Source of the DNA: Casp-actino8 sp040381935
Lineage (GTDB): Bacteria; Actinomycetota; Acidimicrobiia; Acidimicrobiales; Ilumatobacteraceae
DNA length: 14,938 bases
Assembly (NCBI GenBank): GCA_040381935.1
Contig: JBEIGJ010000044.1
Location: 1 to 14,938 of the forward strand
Direction: 5' to 3'
How positions within the stretch are numbered: the stretch's first letter is position 1; each line of letters begins with the position of its first letter. Below, in pieces: positions 1 to 6,731 of the stretch. A model generated the notes under the pieces. It was given only the letters and a program-made list of their open reading frames with translations. It searched no databases and was not told where the DNA came from. The translations under genes were made by a program, and so were the position numbers.

Positions 1-27
1 CGTGAAAGTCGGATGAAAAAAGAGCAG

Positions 28-345
28 TCATTGATCGAAGACATGACGACGACTTGAGGCTGCATTGATGTCAACGACATCACCGCGTTGCGTGGTGTGA
101 AGATGCTCGGCCTGCGTTTCGATGGCATCAATGAATTCATCGACATCTTCGGCCTCGCCTCCGATCAACCAAACCATTGGTTGCCCATCGTGATCCTGAG
201 GATCGCGCGGTAGCACTCCTTCGACTGGATACTGGTCAACAGTTATTTCATCTGAGACATCCTGCACCGGAGCAACGATGGCCATTTCGACCACGGTGTC
301 GGGATCGAGGTCGCGCAAGATGTCGATGAGCTCAGCGACGTTCAT
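28..345 (-). CDS. Small acidic hypothetical protein, 105 aa
   Basis: I do not recognise a named family. The protein begins MNVAELIDILRDLDPDTVV, a helix followed by an LDPD turn like that at the N-terminus of many short bacterial proteins of unknown role. It is strongly acidic (for example GGEAEDVDEFIDAIE at about residues 62-76). It has no signal peptide, membrane segment or cysteine, so it is probably a small soluble cytoplasmic protein. The ATG at 343-345 is preceded by a modest purine-rich stretch (AGGATGAG) on the minus strand. It lies 64 nt downstream of another minus-strand hypothetical gene and may be co-transcribed with it. The reading frame looks real because it is compact, acidic and non-repetitive and no better frame competes, but its function is unknown. 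Confidence 0.7.
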   Translation of the reverse strand: MNVAELIDILRDLDPDTVVEMAIVAPVQDVSDEITVDQYPVEGVLPRDPQDHDGQPMVWLIGGEAEDVDEFIDAIETQAEHLHTTQRGDVVDINAASSRRHVFDQ

Positions 346-409
346 GTTCTCATCCTGTCAGGTGGCACCAAGAGACGAGTGCATCTCATGATGTGATCGA
401 AGCCCTGAG

Positions 410-979
410 TCACTGCTCATCCATCCACGTTGATGCGAGTTGAACAAGAAACAAACTGACTTCACCGCAGCGATCGAAGATCGGACAGAACGATGAGTCA
501 TCTTGGGAATACACCTCGGCCAATGACACGCTCAAGCGGGCCACGATGGACAAACGATGTTCCGGTGCATCGACGACCGAGACCGTGGAGTCGATGGCAG
601 AAACTTCAAGAGGTAGATCGGGTCCGCCGATTCCGGCCAAATCCGTGGCCAGGACCAAAAGATCGGGGGGCCGTTGCAGAGGGGGCAGAGCCCAGGTGAA
701 CAAAAGAGGGAAGTGATAATCATCCGGTGGGGCGGCCAGGGGATCTTCCAATTTGCCCATCTCGTCTTCAAATCCGAGTAGAGCCCGAGGATCTACTTCG
801 AGGGAAAGGTGAAGGTCGATGGGACCGTCACATGCCTCTTCGGGGTGGAGATCCACTTCCCACATCTGCCGTAGCGAATAGGTCTCCACGAAATGACGTT
901 CGTCGTGCACGTGAAATCCGTGGTCCACGGCGTGACTCTTCATATGTGCCACGAAGCCGGCAACATCGATGAAAGCCAC
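410..979 (-). CDS. Hypothetical protein, 189 aa, GTG start
   Basis: The family is not recognised. The frame stays open upstream to about 1303, but that part lies antisense to the inositol-monophosphatase gene and is Arg/Ser/Thr-rich noise. I place the start at the GTG at 977-979, giving (M)AFIDVAGFVAHMKSHAV, because a perfect AGGAGG sits 4 nt upstream on this strand. The protein is rich in His, Asp and Glu near the N-terminus (HGFHVHDERHF at about residues 20-30). An Asp/Leu-rich middle (DLHLSLEVDP) and a hydrophobic C-terminal half (DLLVLATDLAGIGG) follow. No signal peptide or clear transmembrane helix is visible. It reads as a soluble alpha/beta protein. It is divergent from the phosphatase gene and upstream of the 105-aa gene on the same strand. 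Confidence 0.72.
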   Translation of the reverse strand: MAFIDVAGFVAHMKSHAVDHGFHVHDERHFVETYSLRQMWEVDLHPEEACDGPIDLHLSLEVDPRALLGFEDEMGKLEDPLAAPPDDYHFPLLFTWALPPLQRPPDLLVLATDLAGIGGPDLPLEVSAIDSTVSVVDAPEHRLSIVARLSVSLAEVYSQDDSSFCPIFDRCGEVSLFLVQLASTWMDEQ

Positions 980-983
980 AGCA

Positions 984-989
984 CCTCCT
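984..989 (-). promoter_or_regulatory. Perfect Shine-Dalgarno AGGAGG deciding the GTG start at 979
   Basis: The plus-strand bases CCTCCT read AGGAGG on the minus strand. They lie 4 nt upstream of the GTG of the 189-aa gene. This is the strongest ribosome binding site in the window and is the reason for trimming the long open frame. The site falls between the two divergent start codons: the plus-strand ATG of the phosphatase begins only 3 nt beyond it, at 993. Confidence 0.7.
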
Positions 990-992
990 GAA

Positions 993-1775
993 ATGGGCTC
1001 TCTTGACACTACCCTTCGATTCGTGGGGCCCGACGATGTTCTTGACCTCTTGCACCGGACGGCAGATGCGGTAGCGGCGGTCTTGGCGCGGGTTGAGGAC
1101 TGGGGCCCCTCTGGGCGCAGAGATGGACAGTACGCCGTGGACCTCGCCACCAATACCGCGGCCATCGATATTCTCGCGCGGTCCGGAGTGGGGATTTTGT
1201 CCGAGGAGAGTCCTCCGGTTGGTCTCGATGCCGAGATCGTGGTGGTGGTCGACCCTCTCGATGGATCGACCAATGCCAGTCGGGGATTACCGCATTTCGC
1301 CACTTCTTTATGTGCTTTCGACGTACATGGTCCGCTTGTGGCACTTGTAGCTCACCAGGGTCTGCCAACGCGGTGGTCAGCGATCAGGGGAGAAGGAGCG
1401 CTACGTAACGGACACCGCATCCAACCATCATCCTGTGCAGTGTGGGCCGAGGCAGTCGTGGCCATCTCGGGACCAGCACCCGTGTCTCCAGGATGGAAGC
1501 AATACCGGGCCTTGGGAGCCGCGGCAATCGATATCTGTTTGGTAGCCGATGGCACATTCGATGCTTTCGTCGATATGAGCCCGAGCGCCCACGGCATTTG
1601 GGATTACGCGGCTGGCTGGCTGATCGCTCACGAGGCCGGTCTCGAAGTGGTCGATGCCGCCGGGCGCGATCTTTTGCAGCTGGACTGGCGAGCACGCCGG
1701 ACTCCGGTGGCGGCCCCAGCAACGTTGTTGTCGGCGGCGCTGGCCTTGCGCGCCCGATCGGATCAACCGATATAA
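993..1775 (+). CDS. Inositol monophosphatase family phosphatase, about 260 aa
   Basis: This is a Mg2+-dependent phosphomonoesterase of the IMPase/CysQ/FBPase superfamily. The true substrate (inositol phosphate, histidinol phosphate, PAP or a sugar bisphosphate) cannot be told from sequence. From the ATG at 993 the metal-site motifs are SEES (Glu71, Glu72), DPLDGSTN (Asp87, Asp90) and WDYAAG (Asp204). Their order and overall length fit the family. The segment before them reads VDLATNTAAIDIL, where the usual D-x-V-T-x-x-D motif lacks its second Asp at the normal spacing, and the following helix is short. The start is uncertain: 969 (ATG), 993 (ATG) and 1023 (GTG) are all in frame and none has a good ribosome binding site. 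I chose 993 because 969 would overlap the divergent gene's coding sequence. It ends 5 nt before the convergent sigma-factor stop. Confidence 0.88.
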   Translation: MGSLDTTLRFVGPDDVLDLLHRTADAVAAVLARVEDWGPSGRRDGQYAVDLATNTAAIDILARSGVGILSEESPPVGLDAEIVVVVDPLDGSTNASRGLPHFATSLCAFDVHGPLVALVAHQGLPTRWSAIRGEGALRNGHRIQPSSCAVWAEAVVAISGPAPVSPGWKQYRALGAAAIDICLVADGTFDAFVDMSPSAHGIWDYAAGWLIAHEAGLEVVDAAGRDLLQLDWRARRTPVAAPATLLSAALALRARSDQPI

Positions 1776-1780
1776 ATTGC

Positions 1781-2740
1781 TCAGCCGGCGCTGTCCGCGC
1801 GCTGACCCTCGTGCCAGACGCGCGACACACTTGGATGGCGCAGTTTGCCCAAGGCTCGGGCCTCAATTTGGCGAACGCGCTCTCGGGTGATGCCCATATT
1901 GTCGCCAATTTCAGCCAAAGTCTGAGGGAAACCGTCAATGCCGAAACGGGACCGAAGAACGTCGGCCTCTCGCTCTTCAAGACGACTCAATTGTTCAATC
2001 AGGGCGCGTTTTTCAAGCGATGCCGCGGCGGCATCGAAAGGCGAGATGGCACTTTCATCGGCGATGATGTCGCCCAGTTCGGATTCACCGTCGTTATCGA
2101 GCGGCGTGGACAGCGAGACCAAAGGGCGGCGGTGTTGACGCACGAGAGCAACTCGCTCGACGCTGACACCAGAGAGTTCGGCGACTTCTTCAACCGTTGG
2201 CTGACGGTCGAGTTCAACTGCCAGCTTTTCGGTGCTCTGATCGATGAGTGAGTACACCTCGCGTACATGAGATGGAACCCGAATCGTGCGAGAGGAATCG
2301 GCTAGGGCGCGCCCAATGGCTTGGCGGATCCACCACGTGGCATAGGTAGAGAATTTGAAACCTTTTTCGTGATCGAAACCCTCGACAGCTCGCATCAGAC
2401 CGAGATTGCCTTCTTGGATGAGGTCCAAGAGGCCAAGCCCAGCGCCTTCGTACCGACGGGCGACGCTGACAACCAGGCGCAAATTGCATTGAATGAATTG
2501 GGCCCGAGCATCATTGCCATCTTGAACGGCCCGAACTAGCACGGTTCGCTCTCGGCCTTTGGGAGCCGGCACAGCATCCAGGCTTTCTTGGGCTACGCGG
2601 GACGCAACCATTTGGGCTGCCAGACGACGTTCATCGTCCGCGGTGAGCAACGGGTACGTCCCGATGTCATCGAGGTATTGGCGAAGTAATTCGCTTTCTG
2701 CATCACCTGGGCGGGTTGCCACGATGAAAACCGTAGTCAA
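1781..2740 (-). CDS. RNA polymerase sigma-70 factor, group 1/2 (RpoD/SigA-like), about 319 aa
   Basis: This is a primary-type sigma factor that directs core RNA polymerase to -35/-10 promoters. Region 1.2 covers about residues 16-45 (LLRQYLDDIGTYPLL). Region 2 covers about 78-148, with NLRLVVSVARRY, DLIQEGNLGLMRAVEGFD and the -10 recognition helix FSTYATWWIRQAI. Region 3 covers about 150-225. Region 4 covers about 248-302, with the helix-turn-helix TLAEIGDNMGITRERVRQIE. Region 1.1 is absent and there is little spacer before region 2, so the protein is short. It could be the housekeeping factor of a streamlined genome or a group 2 paralogue. The first start is a TTG at 2738-2740, with GGAAAG about 10 nt upstream. 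A GTG at 2720-2722 (313 aa) is a credible alternative. The gene is divergent from tRNA-Val and convergent with the phosphatase. Confidence 0.95.
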   Translation of the reverse strand: MTTVFIVATRPGDAESELLRQYLDDIGTYPLLTADDERRLAAQMVASRVAQESLDAVPAPKGRERTVLVRAVQDGNDARAQFIQCNLRLVVSVARRYEGAGLGLLDLIQEGNLGLMRAVEGFDHEKGFKFSTYATWWIRQAIGRALADSSRTIRVPSHVREVYSLIDQSTEKLAVELDRQPTVEEVAELSGVSVERVALVRQHRRPLVSLSTPLDNDGESELGDIIADESAISPFDAAAASLEKRALIEQLSRLEEREADVLRSRFGIDGFPQTLAEIGDNMGITRERVRQIEARALGKLRHPSVSRVWHEGQRADSAG

Positions 2741-2800
2741 GCAGGGGGTCTTTCCGGTGGATGCCCCCCCGAGGACTGAATTGCGATCGAGGGTGACCGG

Positions 2801-2806
2801 TAGGCT
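2801..2806 (+). promoter_or_regulatory. Possible -10 box (TAGGCT) for the tRNA-Val gene
   Basis: TAGGCT matches the actinobacterial TAnnnT -10 pattern and ends 9 nt before the mature tRNA 5' end, so transcription would begin at or just before the tRNA. The upstream -35 is weak: TGAATT at 2777-2782 gives an 18-nt spacer, while TTGCGA at 2781-2786 gives only 14. This is inferred from position and is not certain. Confidence 0.35.
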
Positions 2807-2815
2807 GAGTCGTCC

Positions 2816-2889
2816 GGGCGCATAGCTCAGTCGGCTAGAGCGCTTCCCTTACAAGGAAGATGTCGGGGGTTCGAGTCCCTCTGCGCCCA
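2816..2889 (+). tRNA. tRNA-Val, anticodon UAC
   Basis: A full cloverleaf can be folded by eye. The acceptor stem GGGCGCA pairs with TGCGCCC (2882-2888). The D stem is GCTC/GAGC with an AGTCGGCTA loop. The anticodon stem CTTCC/GGAAG encloses the loop CTTACAA, which gives anticodon TAC and reads GUA valine codons. The variable loop is ATGTC. The T stem GGGGG pairs with CCCTC (one G-T pair) around TTCGAGT. The discriminator base is A2889, and CCA is not encoded, since the next bases are CTC. The gene stands alone, transcribed away from the sigma-factor gene. No integrase or duplicated 3' end suggests an attachment site here. Confidence 0.96.
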
Positions 2890-2915
2890 CTCGTATCGAA
2901 CTGAAGAAACTTGAT

Positions 2916-2940
2916 CACCGGGTTTCGTGACCACCGGGTT
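2916..2940 (+). repeat. Short direct repeat CACCGGGTT x2 after the tRNA
   Basis: CACCGGGTT occurs at 2916-2924 and again at 2932-2940, offset by 16 nt, in the gap between the tRNA 3' end and the stop codon of the minus-strand lipoprotein gene. It is too short for a strong claim. The TCAC/GTGA pair around the first copy could form only a 4-bp hairpin. It may be chance or a remnant of a local duplication, and no T-run makes it a terminator. Confidence 0.35.
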
Positions 2941-2946
2941 CATCGT

Positions 2947-4623
2947 TCACAAACCGAAGTTGAAAGCAATGGTGCTACTCGGGCTCACCGGGGAAGGGTC
3001 GGCAGACACGACGCGACGGTAGCGATCGGCGTTTCCGACACCTGGATGCGCCTGGCCCGACGGCCCGGCCGCAAAGGCTCGTAAGATATTGGCGGTGATG
3101 CCACGCACGATCCTGGTCACCTGCCCGTCACCCCATTCCTCTGGGTCGAGTGCGTTGATCCAGCCGATAGTTCCAGTAGCAAAAACTCCCGCACCGCTGG
3201 CGGCCGAGTAGTAGGTCATGGCGTGGTTGTAAGTGCGACCGGCATAGCGCGTGGGCGAACTGGCGAGTACTTGGAGATCATCGGGCTCAATTGAAGCCGG
3301 ACCGAGTTCATCAGCTTCGATGGTGACCAGTCGCGCAAGCGAGGTCCCGTTGCTGACATCGACACCGTCGAAAATCCAGTTATCGGTATCCACGAGAATC
3401 ATGGGGGCGTTGACGCCGGCTCCAAAATACTGCACACCAATCAATTCGGATTCAGGTCGCGCCAGGGGAGCATTGCGCCATTGCACAGTGGCTTGGCTCG
3501 GATCGGTATCAGTGATCGGGTCTGCCTCTGCAGTGCGGTAATTGGCCATCTGGCGATATGGCTGACCTTCTTGATTCGGTTCGAGTCGAATATGGCGGTA
3601 CACGGCGTTGGCGCCAAAGAACGCGAGGTTGATGCCGGCGGCTCGAGCGTTTTCCAGCGTGGCGCGCATGGCGGTCGAGTAGTACTCGTCATGGGCTGTG
3701 GTCAAAAGTGCAGTGCGATTGGCAAAAACGGAATTCGGTTCCGTCGAATCCAGGAGACCACTGGTGTGCAGATCGATATCAGTGACGTAGGCGGTATCGA
3801 TTCCTAGTTCCTCGATAAGACTGATGAGGGGTAGTTCATGGGTGAGGAAATCTGCTGATCCCCAGTTGTACGACGCGGCGTAGGGTCGATCGAAAGACAC
3901 CACGGTGGCCCGTGAACGACTGCGACCGTCGAAACATTCATACAGCGAGCAGACACCCCAGGGGTTATAGGCCTGCCACGTCGTTACTGCTGAGACAACG
4001 ACCAGAGATGCACTTGCTGAGTCGCGTCGCACTGTCAGAGGTACGTAATGGGCCTCATCGGAGCTCGATACCAATTTCAAGAGATACGAACCAGGAGGCC
4101 AAGAATCATCAATAGAGAATGTCAAGGACGGATCCCACAGGGATCGAGCCATACGCGTTTTGGTCTCAGTCGTGTTGTTGAGCTGCCAGGCCTGTCCCAT
4201 TTTTTCGGATTGCCAAATCAAACGAGCGTGATCGCCGTTGTACCAACCCATGCGGTAGGCCTGGACTTGCCAGGATTCAGCATTGGTTGCGACATACAAC
4301 GTCACCGTGTCGCCGGGACGGGCACTGGTGGTGTCGGCGTAGCCTTCGATTGATCCTTCGGCGGTCCGTGGCCTCGTGCCGGGCACAGGTTCGGTGATCT
4401 TCCAATCCGCAGAACCAGGTAGAGAGTTCTCCACCGCGAGCCATCCGGGCTGAGCGTAGGGGTCAGCGGGGACAGTGGTGGTTGGCATCGGCGTCGAGGT
4501 GGACGTTGTTGATTGCGGGACGGACGACGTCGTTGAGGTGTCGGTAGAGGTCGTGGAGTTGGCGCAAGCGGCCAGGACCAGGGTCGTCACGGTGAGCGCC
4601 AGTCGCCGTTCGAACGTTTTCAT
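2947..4623 (-). CDS. Lipoprotein with N,N-dimethylformamidase large-subunit-like domain, about 558 aa
   Basis: The N-terminus MKTFERRLALTVTTLVLAAC is a lipoprotein signal peptide with lipobox LAAC (Cys20). A Thr/Ser-rich linker (about residues 21-52) follows, so the enzyme should sit on the outer face of the membrane. The rest resembles the domain at the C-terminus of the dimethylformamidase beta (large) subunit. Marks are AYRMGWYNGDHARL, the SAVTTWQAYNPWG strand-turn, HDEYY at 311-315 and GINLAFFGANAVYRHIRLE. Family members characterised elsewhere hydrolyse formamides using iron bound by Tyr/Tyr/Glu, and HDEYY may supply one of those tyrosines (inference). The true substrate is unknown. The open frame continues upstream to 4956, but I chose the ATG at 4621-4623. 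It has the signal peptide and an AAGGA ribosome binding site, and it overlaps the upstream stop as ATGA, implying translational coupling to the Gfo/Idh/MocA gene. Confidence 0.85.
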   Translation of the reverse strand: MKTFERRLALTVTTLVLAACANSTTSTDTSTTSSVPQSTTSTSTPMPTTTVPADPYAQPGWLAVENSLPGSADWKITEPVPGTRPRTAEGSIEGYADTTSARPGDTVTLYVATNAESWQVQAYRMGWYNGDHARLIWQSEKMGQAWQLNNTTETKTRMARSLWDPSLTFSIDDSWPPGSYLLKLVSSSDEAHYVPLTVRRDSASASLVVVSAVTTWQAYNPWGVCSLYECFDGRSRSRATVVSFDRPYAASYNWGSADFLTHELPLISLIEELGIDTAYVTDIDLHTSGLLDSTEPNSVFANRTALLTTAHDEYYSTAMRATLENARAAGINLAFFGANAVYRHIRLEPNQEGQPYRQMANYRTAEADPITDTDPSQATVQWRNAPLARPESELIGVQYFGAGVNAPMILVDTDNWIFDGVDVSNGTSLARLVTIEADELGPASIEPDDLQVLASSPTRYAGRTYNHAMTYYSAASGAGVFATGTIGWINALDPEEWGDGQVTRIVRGITANILRAFAAGPSGQAHPGVGNADRYRRVVSADPSPVSPSSTIAFNFGL

Positions 4624-5645
4624 GGTCCTTCTTTCCACAATTGCCACGGAGTTTTGTGGCGGTCGCATTTCGATGGTACTGCGACGCTGAGGGCCTCTTG
4701 AGAGGCTGAAACATAGGCTGCGCACACTATTTCCATCAGCCATCGCCCGAACTGTGCATCGACTGGCGGAGCAATGGATCGCGAAAAGGCGGTGGCCGCC
4801 AGACGCAGTTGAGCGATATATCCGAGTTGTTCGATAAAGGGATGGATTGCCGACACTGGTGCGAGCGGTACCGGTTCGCCATTGCGCTCCAAGGTGACTG
4901 TGGGCAACAACTCCAGCCGCAACACCGCTGTGTCGCTGGCAACTTGGACGTCCCAATTCGCCGTATCACCGCCTTCCCAACTGACATGAAGAGTGGCCGA
5001 CAGACCGCTGGCGTACGTCACGGTGACCTGGGCATCGGTGTCCGTGGATTCACCACTCAGTCGAGCGCGTATTGCCACTATCTCTCCCGCACCGCATCTG
5101 CGTCCGATCAAGACGGCTAGAGCCAAGGGGTGCACACCGAGATCGAACAAAACACCTCCACCCCACGCCGGCTCCAAGAAGCCACCCCAGGTGGGTGCCG
5201 ATTGCACGGTCCGAATCGATACGTGGGTGAGTGGGCCACAGTCGGCAATGAGCGATAACAGTGATTGCACAGCGGGTGCAAAGATCAGGTTCTCGGCATA
5301 GAGCAAGCGCTGGCCGTGACGTTCGGCGACCGTAACCAATCGATCTGCGTCATCGAGGGTGGTGACGAAGGGCTTTTCGACAATGACTGCGGCTCCTCGT
5401 TCGAGGGCGTACACGGCGTGATCACAATGTTGAGCCGGAGGTGTGGCCACGATCACGATGTCGGCCCCACCGGGCAGTTGTTCGAAGGTCAGCGCTGAGC
5501 ATCCCCAGTCGGAAGCTCGTCGGCCAGCGCGCAATGGGTTGCGAGACGCCACCGCTACGACTGGGTAGGCCAGTTCATGAGCGGCCAGGGTATGAATCCC
5601 GGCGATCATGCCAGCCCCACAGAGAGCAACTTTTGGGGGAGTCAT
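4620..5645 (-). CDS. Gfo/Idh/MocA family NAD(P)-dependent oxidoreductase, 341 aa
   Basis: This is a predicted cytoplasmic dehydrogenase or reductase acting on a sugar, polyol or related hydroxyl compound. The N-terminal Rossmann domain starts KVALCGAGMIAGIH (Gly10-x-Gly12) and includes VIVATPPAQH. The family signature VEKPF has Glu90-Lys91-Pro92, the lysine being the usual catalytic or nicotinamide-contacting residue. The C-terminal domain contains GGGVLFDLGVHPL, where Asp168 and His172 fit the family's D-x-G-x-H active-site motif. Length is typical. The ATG at 5643-5645 lacks a clear Shine-Dalgarno. It follows the LLM oxidoreductase stop by 36 nt, and its own stop overlaps the lipoprotein ATG, so the three genes look like one operon. 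The substrate cannot be predicted. Confidence 0.9.
   Translation of the reverse strand: MTPPKVALCGAGMIAGIHTLAAHELAYPVVAVASRNPLRAGRRASDWGCSALTFEQLPGGADIVIVATPPAQHCDHAVYALERGAAVIVEKPFVTTLDDADRLVTVAERHGQRLLYAENLIFAPAVQSLLSLIADCGPLTHVSIRTVQSAPTWGGFLEPAWGGGVLFDLGVHPLALAVLIGRRCGAGEIVAIRARLSGESTDTDAQVTVTYASGLSATLHVSWEGGDTANWDVQVASDTAVLRLELLPTVTLERNGEPVPLAPVSAIHPFIEQLGYIAQLRLAATAFSRSIAPPVDAQFGRWLMEIVCAAYVSASQEALSVAVPSKCDRHKTPWQLWKEGP
4626..4633 (-). promoter_or_regulatory. Ribosome binding site AAGAAGGA for the lipoprotein gene
   Basis: On the minus strand AAGAAGGA ends 2 nt before the ATG at 4623, inside the last codons of the Gfo/Idh/MocA gene. Together with the ATGA overlap it fixes the lipoprotein start here and excludes the longer frame that begins at about 4956. 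Confidence 0.6.
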
Positions 5646-5681
5646 GGCATTCGACGCTTCGAGATGAGCACCAAAGGAGTG

Positions 5682-6623
5682 TCAGGTGCCGGCGAGGGCC
5701 GCGACAACCGGAGCAAAAGCGTCCACATCGTCAGCACCAACAATGATGTAGCTGAATCCCCAACGCTCACGTCGGGCTAGGAGATCTTCAATGAGTTTGT
5801 TTGGTGGTCCAACCAAGGCAAAGGGCGTGTCTGCCACCATTGCCGTGTCGACGCCCATCATCGAAGCGATTCCTTCCATGGCTGGTCCAGGCTGATCGGT
5901 GACATTCACCAAAAAGGCCCGGACGTTCATTTCAATATCGGCCATCCGGTCACCGGCGGCTTGGCGCACAATGTCCACCTTTTCATCGACGGCCGCAGCG
6001 GTCATGGTGGAAATGGCATCGGGGCCGATGACTCCGGCCGCCATTGTCCCATTGATGCCGATGATGTCGGCCTCGCGAGCCGCGATGGACAGTACTCGTT
6101 TACCACCGCCGCCGATCAGTATTGGAGGGCAAGGGCCCTGTATGGGTTTGGGTGTGCCGTTGTAATTGGTGATGGTGTAGTGCTCGCCGGTAAACGAGAA
6201 CGGCTCGGGGCCCATCGCCCCTTTGATGATCTGAAGACCTTCGACGAACCGATCGATACGCACCTTGGCCGAGTCATAGGGAATGCCCAACTGCGTGTAG
6301 TCGCTGATCATCCATCCAGCACCAATGCCGATTTCCATTCGTCCTTCGGACAAGACGTCCATGGTGGCCAATTCTTTGGCCAAAACCGCAGGGTGTTTGT
6401 AATCGTTGTCCCAGACAAGAGCACCAATTCGCAGGGAGGTTGTGGCATCGGCCGCGGTCATCAGTGCCGGAACTGGAGCTAGTTGGCCGTCGTAATGATC
6501 GGGCATGGTCAAACAGGAGTATCCAGCAGCTTCGGTACGACGAGCCAGATCCACCCAGGCCGAGCGATTGGAGGCATTGGAGGCTTGGACGCCGAAACGG
6601 AAGGGTCGTTGTTGAGTAGGCAC
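5682..6623 (-). CDS. LLM-class F420-dependent oxidoreductase, 313 aa
   Basis: This is a luciferase-like monooxygenase family protein of the subfamily annotated as probable F420-dependent oxidoreductase in actinobacteria. It is a TIM barrel that would use reduced coenzyme F420 (or flavin) for hydride transfer. Visible marks are GVQASNASNRSAWVDLARR near the N-terminus, the PDHY segment at 41-44, GRMEIGIGAGW at about 94-104, and the phosphate-binding PPILIGGGGKRVL from about 166, followed by AAREADIIGI. Length is typical and the C-terminus is complete. The first start is a GTG at 6621-6623 with no obvious ribosome binding site. A TACCGT 6 nt upstream could be a -10 box for a leaderless message, though this is weak. 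It heads the minus operon with the Gfo/Idh/MocA and lipoprotein genes and is divergent from the penicillin-binding protein. Confidence 0.9.
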   Translation of the reverse strand: MPTQQRPFRFGVQASNASNRSAWVDLARRTEAAGYSCLTMPDHYDGQLAPVPALMTAADATTSLRIGALVWDNDYKHPAVLAKELATMDVLSEGRMEIGIGAGWMISDYTQLGIPYDSAKVRIDRFVEGLQIIKGAMGPEPFSFTGEHYTITNYNGTPKPIQGPCPPILIGGGGKRVLSIAAREADIIGINGTMAAGVIGPDAISTMTAAAVDEKVDIVRQAAGDRMADIEMNVRAFLVNVTDQPGPAMEGIASMMGVDTAMVADTPFALVGPPNKLIEDLLARRERWGFSYIIVGADDVDAFAPVVAALAGT

Positions 6624-6643
6624 AACAGCACGGTACTTCGTTG

Positions 6644-6672
6644 TTGCGGACCGCTCTCAGTCGCAATATCGA
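6644..6672 (+). promoter_or_regulatory. Candidate promoter TTGCGG-17 nt-TATCGA for the penicillin-binding protein gene
   Basis: In the 108-nt divergent gap, TTGCGG (6644-6649) and TATCGA (6667-6672) are spaced by 17 nt and face the penicillin-binding protein. A start of transcription near 6679 would leave about 50 nt of leader before the GTG at 6732. The rest of the gap (6624-6731) shows no other clear structure. This is a visual match only. Confidence 0.35.
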
Positions 6673-6731
6673 TGTGACTGCTGCAGGGCTGCCACCCATT
6701 GGGGCCCTTAGCCCACTACGGTGGCGGGGTT

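Noticed and set aside
1..27. A-rich stretch (T-run on the minus strand) after the first gene as a terminator
   Set aside because: A run of six T exists on the minus strand, but no stable hairpin precedes it.
980..1303. N-terminal extension of the 189-aa minus-strand protein to a 297-aa frame
   Set aside because: The extra part lies antisense to the conserved phosphatase motifs, has noise-like Ser/Arg/Thr composition, and the AGGAGG before GTG 979 gives a much better start.
1782..1804. Possible hairpin terminator between the convergent phosphatase and sigma genes
   Set aside because: The stem has two mismatches (4 + 3 bp around CTGTC), there is no T-run on either strand, and it lies inside the sigma coding end.
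1442..2251. Long plus-strand open frame (269 aa) across the phosphatase and sigma genes
   Set aside because: It is a different frame over the phosphatase and antisense to conserved sigma regions 3 and 4; the translation is Arg/Gly-rich with no domain, a typical shadow in GC-rich DNA.
2816..2946. tRNA-Val as an integration site
   Set aside because: There is no duplicated tRNA 3' end, integrase or foreign-looking DNA nearby; the CACCGGGTT repeat does not match the tRNA sequence.
4475..4565. Repeat-like GT/GA-rich stretch
   Set aside because: It is the codon bias of the lipoprotein's Thr/Ser linker read on the plus strand, not a structured repeat; no CRISPR-type spacing is present.
4624..4956. 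Extension of the lipoprotein frame to 669 aa
   Set aside because: It overlaps the Gfo/Idh/MocA gene in another frame and would bury the signal peptide and lipobox inside the protein.
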